In this document: positions 15,341 to 21,023 of the stretch, one piece after another
How positions within the stretch are numbered: the stretch's first letter is position 1
Layout of the letters: each line of letters opens with the position of its first letter
Assembly (NCBI GenBank): GCA_947594095.1
Contig: CANQEA010000017.1
Span: 1 to 21,023, forward strand
Source: an uncultured Clostridia bacterium
GTDB taxonomy: Bacteria > Bacillota_A > Clostridia > TANB77 > CAG-508
Reading direction: 5' to 3'
Length of the DNA: 21,023 bases
Program-made: the position numbers and the translations under genes
Notes under the pieces: generated by a model
What the model was told of the DNA's origin: nothing
The model's input: only the letters and a program-made list of their open reading frames with translations
Database searches by the model: none

Positions 15341-16984
15341 ATGAAAATTACTTTTTTAGGAGCAACAAGAACAGTTACTGGTTCTAACTTTTTAGTAGAG
15401 GCAGCAGGTAAAAAATTTTTAGTAGATTGTGGTATGTGGCAAGGAAATGCAGATTTAGAACTAGAAAATTTACAAGATTTTGATTTTGATGTAAATGAAA
15501 TAGATTTTATGCTTTTAACACATGCACATATTGACCATTCTGGAAGAATTCCAAAACTATATAAAGAGGGATATAGAAATCCAATTTATGCACATAAAGC
15601 AACATGTGATTTGTGTGCATTAATGCTTCCAGATAGTGGACATATTCAAGAAATGGAATCTGTATGGAAAAACAAAAAAAGATTAAGAAAAGGTGAAACA
15701 GAACTACCACCAATTTATACAGCAGAAGAAGCGGCAAGGTCTTTAGAAATTTTTAAAGAAGTAAAATATGATGAAATTATTGAAATTACTCCAGAAATAC
15801 ATGTAAGATTTAATGATGCAGGTCATATGCTTGGTTCTAGCATTATAGAACTTTGGGTAAAAGAAGGAGAAAAGGAAGTAAAAACAGTATTTACAGGAGA
15901 TATCGGAAATAATGATATACCACTTTTAGCATCTCCTACAATGATAGATTCTGCTGATTTCTTAGTTATGGAATCAACTTATGGAAGTAGACTTCATATG
16001 AAAAATGACCAAAAAGCAGAACTATTCTTAGATATTGTTTCAGAAACATTAGATAATGGAGGAACAGTAGTTATCCCATCTTTTGCTGTAGGTAGAACTC
16101 AAGAAATTTTATATGAAATAAATAAATTAAAAGATGTAATTAAAGATGAAGAATTTAAAAGAAAGTATCATACACTTATGAAAGCACCTGTTTATGTAGA
16201 TAGCCCACTTGCAATATCTGCAACAGAAGTTTTTAGAGAAAATACAGATTTATTTGATGATGAAATAAAAGAAGAAATTTTAAGAGGAGATAACCCATTA
16301 GAGTTTCCAGGGCTTAAATTTACTCAAACAGCTGATGAATCAAAAGCATTAAACGAAGACCCAACACCTAGTATTATTATATCAGCAAGCGGCATGTGTG
16401 ATGTAGGAAGAATAAAACATCATTTGAAACATAATTTATGGAATCCAAAAAGTACAATTCTTTTTGTTGGATATCAAGCACCAGGTACACTTGGATATAG
16501 TATTGTAAATGGTGCAAAAAAAGTAAAAATATTTGGAGAAGAAATTGCAGTAAATGCAAGAATCGAATATATAGAAGGATATTCTGGACATGCTGACCAA
16601 GAATGGCTTATGAATTTTGTTTATTCATTTTTACAAAAACCAAAACAAATCTTTTTGGTTCATGGGGAACAAGAATCAAAAGAAGTTTTAGGAAGTAAAA
16701 TACAAAATGAAGCCAAAATACCTGTAATTATTCCAGGTTATGGTGAGACTTATGACTTACAAGATGAAGTACAAATGACGAATAAAATCCAAAGAAAAGT
16801 AGCAAATAGTGTAAGAACAGAAATAGAAAATAGACTAAAGAAATTAAAAGAAGAAATAAAAGACATGGAAGACTATGTAAATCAGGATTTAAATGATAGT
16901 AACTTAAAAGATGAAGATATTTTTAGAATTAATGAAAAAATAAAAGAATTAGAAAAACATATTTTAAATGTTATCGAAGGATAA
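15341..16984 (+). CDS. Beta-CASP metallo-beta-lactamase-fold RNase
   Basis: This 547-residue enzyme has the CPSF73/YSH1-like layout: a metallo-beta-lactamase core with an inserted beta-CASP domain, as in zinc-dependent RNA-processing nucleases. The metal ligands are complete: HAHIDH at 61-66, H162 in DAGHMLGS, D187 in FTGDIG and H441 in VHGEQES. Beta-CASP motifs include ESTYG near 209-213, SASGMCDVGRIKHHL near 347-361 and GYSGHADQ with H417. A C-terminal coiled coil (about 485-547) is an extra, possibly for dimerisation. I chose ATG 15341 because AAAGGAAG lies upstream and the protein starts directly with the family sequence MKITFLGATRTVTGSN; an in-frame ATG at 15296 would add 15 residues and overlap the previous gene. 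It is not RNase J, which has a different length and motifs. Cytoplasmic; natural RNA targets unknown. Confidence 0.9.
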   Translation: MKITFLGATRTVTGSNFLVEAAGKKFLVDCGMWQGNADLELENLQDFDFDVNEIDFMLLTHAHIDHSGRIPKLYKEGYRNPIYAHKATCDLCALMLPDSGHIQEMESVWKNKKRLRKGETELPPIYTAEEAARSLEIFKEVKYDEIIEITPEIHVRFNDAGHMLGSSIIELWVKEGEKEVKTVFTGDIGNNDIPLLASPTMIDSADFLVMESTYGSRLHMKNDQKAELFLDIVSETLDNGGTVVIPSFAVGRTQEILYEINKLKDVIKDEEFKRKYHTLMKAPVYVDSPLAISATEVFRENTDLFDDEIKEEILRGDNPLEFPGLKFTQTADESKALNEDPTPSIIISASGMCDVGRIKHHLKHNLWNPKSTILFVGYQAPGTLGYSIVNGAKKVKIFGEEIAVNARIEYIEGYSGHADQEWLMNFVYSFLQKPKQIFLVHGEQESKEVLGSKIQNEAKIPVIIPGYGETYDLQDEVQMTNKIQRKVANSVRTEIENRLKKLKEEIKDMEDYVNQDLNDSNLKDEDIFRINEKIKELEKHILNVIEG

Positions 16985-17002
16985 ATAGAAAGGGGAACAC
17001 TA

Positions 17003-18976
17003 ATGAGTAACAAACACTTAAATGAAGCAATAATCGGAAATAAAGACCTACTTATAACTTTTACAGGGAAGGGAGAATTACAAAGATTTTATTATCCAGA
17101 TAAAGATTATAGACAATATATTGATTTTTTTCACACAGGGATGAAAATAAATGAATCTGATGTTATATTTTTACATGATGATATAAATAATGTTTATAAA
17201 CAATATTATGATACAGATACAAACATACTAAATACAGAAATAACTAACACATATTTTAATATAAAAGTAGTACAAACAGATTTTGCATTAATTAAAGAAA
17301 ATGTATTAGTAAAAAGATATGTTTTTCTAAATGAAGGAAAGATTGACTTAAATACTAGTTTTTATATACATTGTGGACTTCTATCAAATTATACAAATAC
17401 AGTTGGTTGTAAAATTGTAGATGGTGGAATGCTTCAATATGCACATGATTTTGCACTTTCTACTTTTGCAAAAGGTTATAATTTAAAAAGTCACCAAATT
17501 AATGGAAGTATGGAAACTATAAAAAGAGGAGAAATCTATGATAAAGACTATATTGGGATGTCAAGAGAATCAAGTATTTGTTATGATTTAGGAACAATAA
17601 AACCAAATGAGAAAAAAGTAATAGAAATTTGTATGTTAATTGATGAAAATAGAAATATATCTGATATGGAAAAAGAGATTGATAGAATCAAGAAAATTGA
17701 CTTAAGTAAAGAATATACAAATGCAAAATCATTTTGGAGAAAATATGTAAAAGAACATAATGGATTAAACTTAAAAGAACCATCAGGGGATTATGACGAA
17801 AAGATATATGAAATATATAAAAGAAGTATTTTATTATTACCATTACTTACAAACCATGAAACAGGAGGGGTTGTTGCTTCACCTGAAGTCGATGAAGATT
17901 TCACAAATTGTGGTAGATATAATTATTGTTGGCCAAGAGATGCAGTGTTTATAACAAAAGCTATGGATATTTTAAAAATGGAAAAAGAAGTAGAAAAGTT
18001 CTATAAAGTATTTTGTAAAAAAACACAAAGTAAAAATGGTATGTGGGAACAACGTTTTTTTACTGACGGGAAATTAGCACCAAGCTGGGGATATCAAGTT
18101 GACGAAACAGCAAGTGTAGTTTATGGGGTCTATGAACATTATAAATATACAAAATCTGAAAAGTTCTTAAAAGATAATTTAAGCATGTGTGAAAAAGCTG
18201 TGAACTTCTTAGAAAAATACATAGAAGACTGGCTAGGAATAAAAGTTAATGATGATTTGAAAATAGATAAAGTTAAACAAGAACTTGAAGAAAGCTATAA
18301 AAAAGAAGGCCATAAATATCATGTAAGCTATGATTTATGGGAAATGTGTGAAGGCGTTCATTTGTACTCTTTAGTAAGTATATATGGTGCATTTGATGCA
18401 ATGCTTAAAATCTGGAATGTGCTTGGTAAAAATGTATCAGAATTTGAAAATAATAGAATAAAAGAAGAGAAGATATTTAAACAAACAAGAAAAATAGAGG
18501 CTATGCAAACAGAACTTAAAAAATATATTAACCAAAATATGTATGATGAAGAAAAGAAAGCTTATGTTAGAAATATAGATGACAAAAAAATGGATATAAG
18601 CATATTAGGTGCTGTTACGCCATTTAATGTATTTAAACCAAAAGAGAAAAAAGTACAAAATACTATAGAAAGAATTAATCTAACAATTAGAACATACACA
18701 GGTGGATATCAAAGATTTGAAAATGACCATTATATGGATGGTAACCCATGGCCAATTGCTAATTTATGGATGACATTATATTATATGCTAACAGGAGAAA
18801 AGAAAAATGCAAAAGAAACTTTTGATTTTGTAGTAAAAACTGCAGGAAAACATCATTTCTTAGGTGAGCAAATTGACAATAGCACACTTCAGCCTAATTG
18901 GGTAATAGGACTTGGATGGTCACATGCTATGTTTGTGATTGTTTTAGAACATTTATATAAAAAAAATGAAAAATAA
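17003..18976 (+). CDS. Cytoplasmic GH15 glucoamylase-like glycoside hydrolase
   Basis: GH15 enzymes hydrolyse terminal alpha-glucosidic bonds with inversion (glucoamylase, glucodextranase, or trehalase in some members). An N-terminal beta-sandwich domain (about 1-250) is followed by the (alpha/alpha)6 barrel. The barrel carries NYCWPRDA at 307-314, QVDETAS with the probable general acid E368, GNPWPIANLWM at about 580-590 and HFLGEQID with the probable general base E622. No signal peptide is seen, so it acts inside the cell on glycogen, maltodextrin or trehalose; which one cannot be told from sequence alone. Its 657 residues are normal for bacterial cytoplasmic members. It sits between an RNase gene and an rRNA methyltransferase gene, 18 bp after the first and 40 bp before the second, so it is co-transcribed with RNA-metabolism genes without an obvious functional link. 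Confidence 0.88.
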   Translation: MSNKHLNEAIIGNKDLLITFTGKGELQRFYYPDKDYRQYIDFFHTGMKINESDVIFLHDDINNVYKQYYDTDTNILNTEITNTYFNIKVVQTDFALIKENVLVKRYVFLNEGKIDLNTSFYIHCGLLSNYTNTVGCKIVDGGMLQYAHDFALSTFAKGYNLKSHQINGSMETIKRGEIYDKDYIGMSRESSICYDLGTIKPNEKKVIEICMLIDENRNISDMEKEIDRIKKIDLSKEYTNAKSFWRKYVKEHNGLNLKEPSGDYDEKIYEIYKRSILLLPLLTNHETGGVVASPEVDEDFTNCGRYNYCWPRDAVFITKAMDILKMEKEVEKFYKVFCKKTQSKNGMWEQRFFTDGKLAPSWGYQVDETASVVYGVYEHYKYTKSEKFLKDNLSMCEKAVNFLEKYIEDWLGIKVNDDLKIDKVKQELEESYKKEGHKYHVSYDLWEMCEGVHLYSLVSIYGAFDAMLKIWNVLGKNVSEFENNRIKEEKIFKQTRKIEAMQTELKKYINQNMYDEEKKAYVRNIDDKKMDISILGAVTPFNVFKPKEKKVQNTIERINLTIRTYTGGYQRFENDHYMDGNPWPIANLWMTLYYMLTGEKKNAKETFDFVVKTAGKHHFLGEQIDNSTLQPNWVIGLGWSHAMFVIVLEHLYKKNEK

Positions 18977-19016
18977 TTACAATTTAATGCAAACGTAAAA
19001 CGAAAGGGAAATTTTT

Positions 19017-20393
19017 ATGACAAAAGTTCCAGTTGAAAAAAACAAAGAATATGTAGTAGATATTATAGATAATGGCTTTGAAGGGGAAGGTATTGCAAAA
19101 ATAGATAATTTTACAATTTTTATACCAAATAGTATTAAAGGTGAAAAGGCAAGAATTTTAATTGTAAAAGTTCTTGCCTCACATGCATTTGGGAAAATAG
19201 TTGAAATTTTATCGCCTTCAGAACATAGGGTAGAGAGTGATTGTAGTAGTTATAAAAGATGTGGTGGGTGTAATTTAAGACATATTGATTACCAAGAAAC
19301 ATTAGAAATGAAACAAAATATGGTACAAAATTTAGTAAACAAAACTTTAAAGGCTAAAATTAAAGTAGAAGAGACACTTGGTATGGAAAATCCATATCAT
19401 TATAGAAATAAAGCACAATTCCCAGTTGGATTTGATAAAGAGCAAAATCCAATTATGGGAGTTTTTGCAAATAGAACTCATGAAATTATACCAATTAAAA
19501 CATGTTTTATACAAAATGAAAAAATACAACAAGTTGCAAAATTTATATTTGATTATATTGTAAAAAACAACATTAGTATTTATAATGAAAAAACTGGCAA
19601 AGGTTTAGTAAGACACATTGTAGTTAAAATTGGAGTAAAGACCAATGAGATTATGTGTGTTATAGTAATAAATGGAAAAGAAATTCCAAATGAAGAAGAT
19701 TTGATAAAAGAAATAACATCTAATTTTCCAGAGGTAAAAACTATTGTAAAAAATAAAAATAACAAAAATACTAATGTGATTTTAGGAAAAGAAAATATAA
19801 CTTTATATGGTGATGGATATATAAAAGATAAAATAGGAGATTATATATTTAAAATATCGCCTTTATCTTTTTATCAGGTAAATCCGTATCAAGCAGAAAA
19901 ATTATATAACTTAGCAGTAAGCAAAGCAAATATCACTAAAGACGATATTGTTTTTGATTTATATTGTGGAATAGGTACAATTTCTTTATTTATGGCGAAA
20001 TATGCAAAAAAAGTATATGGAATAGAAATTGTTGAAGAAGCAATAAAAATGGCAAAAGAAAATGCTAAGATAAATGATGTGAATAATACAAAATTTATTG
20101 CAGGTGATGTAGAAGTTGTTTTAGATGAACTAATTAACGAAAATAAGGTTATACCAGATGTTATAATGGTGGATCCTCCTAGAAAAGGTTTAGATAATAA
20201 AAGTATAGAAAATATTTTGAAAATTAAGCCTAAAAAGGTTGTTTATATTAGTTGTAATCCTGCAACTCTAGTTAGAGATTTATCTAAGTTAGAAGAAATA
20301 TATGAAATAAAAAGCATTAAGCCTGTTGATATGTTTGGATTTACTTCACATGTGGAGTGTGTGGCAGTGCTACAATTAAAAGAAGACATGTAA
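19017..20393 (+). CDS. rlmD: 23S rRNA (uracil-C5)-methyltransferase, RlmD/RlmCD type
   Basis: The enzyme makes 5-methyluridine in 23S rRNA (U1939, and in Gram-positive RlmCD also U747) using SAM. An N-terminal TRAM domain (about 1-63, GEGIAKIDNFTIFIPNSIKGE) binds RNA. The iron-sulfur cluster cysteines are C76, C82, C85 (in CGGC) and C163. The SAM motif FDLYCGIGTISLF lies near residues 318-330, DPPRKGLD follows, and ISCNPATL holds the catalytic nucleophile C413. Its 458 residues are typical. AAAGGG lies just before the ATG. It is the last gene of the run. In Gram-positives a single RlmCD usually covers both uridines, so that reading is possible; the sequence does not decide it. Confidence 0.92.
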   Translation: MTKVPVEKNKEYVVDIIDNGFEGEGIAKIDNFTIFIPNSIKGEKARILIVKVLASHAFGKIVEILSPSEHRVESDCSSYKRCGGCNLRHIDYQETLEMKQNMVQNLVNKTLKAKIKVEETLGMENPYHYRNKAQFPVGFDKEQNPIMGVFANRTHEIIPIKTCFIQNEKIQQVAKFIFDYIVKNNISIYNEKTGKGLVRHIVVKIGVKTNEIMCVIVINGKEIPNEEDLIKEITSNFPEVKTIVKNKNNKNTNVILGKENITLYGDGYIKDKIGDYIFKISPLSFYQVNPYQAEKLYNLAVSKANITKDDIVFDLYCGIGTISLFMAKYAKKVYGIEIVEEAIKMAKENAKINDVNNTKFIAGDVEVVLDELINENKVIPDVIMVDPPRKGLDNKSIENILKIKPKKVVYISCNPATLVRDLSKLEEIYEIKSIKPVDMFGFTSHVECVAVLQLKEDM

Positions 20394-20695
20394 TACTTGA
20401 TTTTGATATGCTTTCAAGAATTATAACTTTTGAACAAAAAGGAAAATATGGCAAAGAAAAACATCAAAATTTAGGTGTGAAAGTTAAAGTAATTGCTTAA
20501 GTGGTAAGTGGAAACACATAATTTTAGTTTTAGAAAATTAAGCAAAGTCTTTGAAATACTAAGAAATTTGAGATTGTATCTATGGTAAAAACAACATATA
20601 TAAGGTGTGTTGGTTTGTAGATATGTAGTAAAGTTAGATATTTCAAGTGTTATAAGAAATTTATTAAAATGAGTTATAGAGAATCTTTATTATTT
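20394..20695 (+). other. Non-coding stretch after rlmD, no gene recognised
   Basis: This stretch of about 300 bp has no long ORF on either strand. One frame that is open from inside rlmD runs to TAA at 20498-20500 and could start at ATG 20408 (30 residues, with GKYGKEKHQNLGVKVKVIA at its end). It has no ribosome site and no family I recognise; it could be a gene remnant. The rest might be an untranslated RNA, because a terminator follows at 20696, but I see no known RNA signature. Confidence 0.4.
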
Positions 20696-20730
20696 AAGTG
20701 TCAGTAGATATGTGCTGATGCTTATTTTTT
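20696..20730 (+). terminator. Intrinsic terminator, + strand
   Basis: AAGTGTCAG at 20696-20704 pairs with CTGATGCTT at 20715-20723 (9 bp including two G-U pairs), with a 10-nt loop and the T run ATTTTTT after it. The G-U pairs become A-C mismatches on the other strand, so it functions for + strand transcripts. It is 300 bp beyond rlmD, which implies a long 3' untranslated region or a separate short transcript. Confidence 0.65.
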
Positions 20731-20735
20731 ATAGA

Positions 20736-20802
20736 ACGAAAAATTAAAAAAAATCGTGCTATGGATTTTTATATCACGAAAATTTAAGAAAATCCGTGCT
20801 AT
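20736..20802 (+). repeat. Pair of 27-bp direct repeats, 40-bp period
   Basis: Copies lie at 20736-20762 and 20776-20802 and match at 23 of 27 positions. Both start ACGAAAA and end CGTGCTAT. Each can fold into a short hairpin (ACGA/TCGT in the first, CACG/CGTG in the second). Only 13 bp separates them, and no further copy follows. Confidence 0.6.
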
Positions 20803-20803
20803 A

Positions 20804-20919
20804 ACATTTGCAAATTAATTTTAATCACCAATAAAAATAATATCAAGAGTAAATAAACTCACTATCGTTCGCTCTTGACATTATTTCTATTGGTGATTTT
20901 GAGTTAGTTAAGCAAATGT
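20804..20919. repeat. Large interrupted inverted repeat
   Basis: An outer pair of 8-bp arms, ACATTTGC (20804-20811) and GCAAATGT (20912-20919), flanks an inner pair of 27-bp arms (20823-20849 and 20872-20898) with a 22-nt loop. The inner arms differ at two positions only. These are A-C on the + strand but U-G on the - strand, so - strand RNA would form an uninterrupted 27-bp stem. It could be a bidirectional terminator, a small mobile-element-like repeat or a structured RNA end. Confidence 0.75.
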
Positions 20920-21023
20920 AAGGATAAATATGTTTATAAATATTGGCAGTAAAAAAGAGTAAAATTTTTTCGCAATAAAAAATATAGTAATATCAACAAA
21001 AACATCAAATTTTGTGATAAAAT

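Noticed and set aside
20408..20500. Small protein of 30 residues after rlmD
   Set aside because: No ribosome binding site, no recognisable family, and the frame is simply open from within rlmD; kept only as a possible remnant.
20736..20802. CRISPR array
   Set aside because: Only two copies, 4 mismatches in 27, a 13-bp gap and no cas genes.

Overview
The window looks like chromosomal DNA from a low-GC Gram-positive anaerobe of the Clostridia type. It is very AT-rich by eye. Arginine is almost always AGA, and ribosome binding sites are AGGAGG-like. The gene set is mutL (with the endonuclease motif), miaA, sepF, divIVA, rsmD, ftsK/spoIIIE and rlmD. All recognisable genes are on the + strand. 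Organism identity below this level is inference; an uncultured gut Clostridia lineage is plausible.

Layout: (1) 92-4700, an operon of mutL, miaA and an HlyD-like membrane adaptor. (2) 4743-6436, a secreted surface-type protein that seems to have lost its C-terminal anchor. (3) 6473-7599, sepF and divIVA, Z-ring and pole proteins, ending in a clear terminator. (4) 7689-8919, rsmD and a coiled-coil protein, ending in a long terminator. (5) 8956-11414, ftsK and a terminator. (6) 11457-13178, an amidoligase-family protein with N-terminal helical repeats. (7) 13212-20393, a probable operon of two unrecognised proteins, a beta-CASP metallo-beta-lactamase-fold RNase, a cytoplasmic GH15 glucoamylase-like enzyme and rlmD. 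(8) 20394-21023, non-coding DNA with a terminator, a pair of 27-bp direct repeats and a large inverted repeat.

The most striking observation concerns genetic decoding. Both rsmD and ftsK are split by one extra base, and the conserved protein resumes exactly in the +1 frame. Both breaks fall on the same heptamer, YTT CGG T (CTT CGG T in rsmD, TTT CGG T in ftsK). By eye these are the only two in-frame CGG codons in the whole window; every other CGG trinucleotide in a gene is out of frame. This resembles Ty1-type +1 frameshifting (CUU AGG C), where a starved arginine codon in the A site lets the P-site tRNA slip. The simplest biological reading is that CGG is not decoded, or is very poorly decoded, in this organism and acts as a +1 shift signal. 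A recurrent sequencing or assembly error is the main alternative.

Other points of interest are a 22-bp tandem operator-like element at the rsmD promoter, three AATATT boxes in 11-bp phase upstream of the sepF promoter, a terminator with a competing hairpin before ftsK, and the amidoligase fusion.
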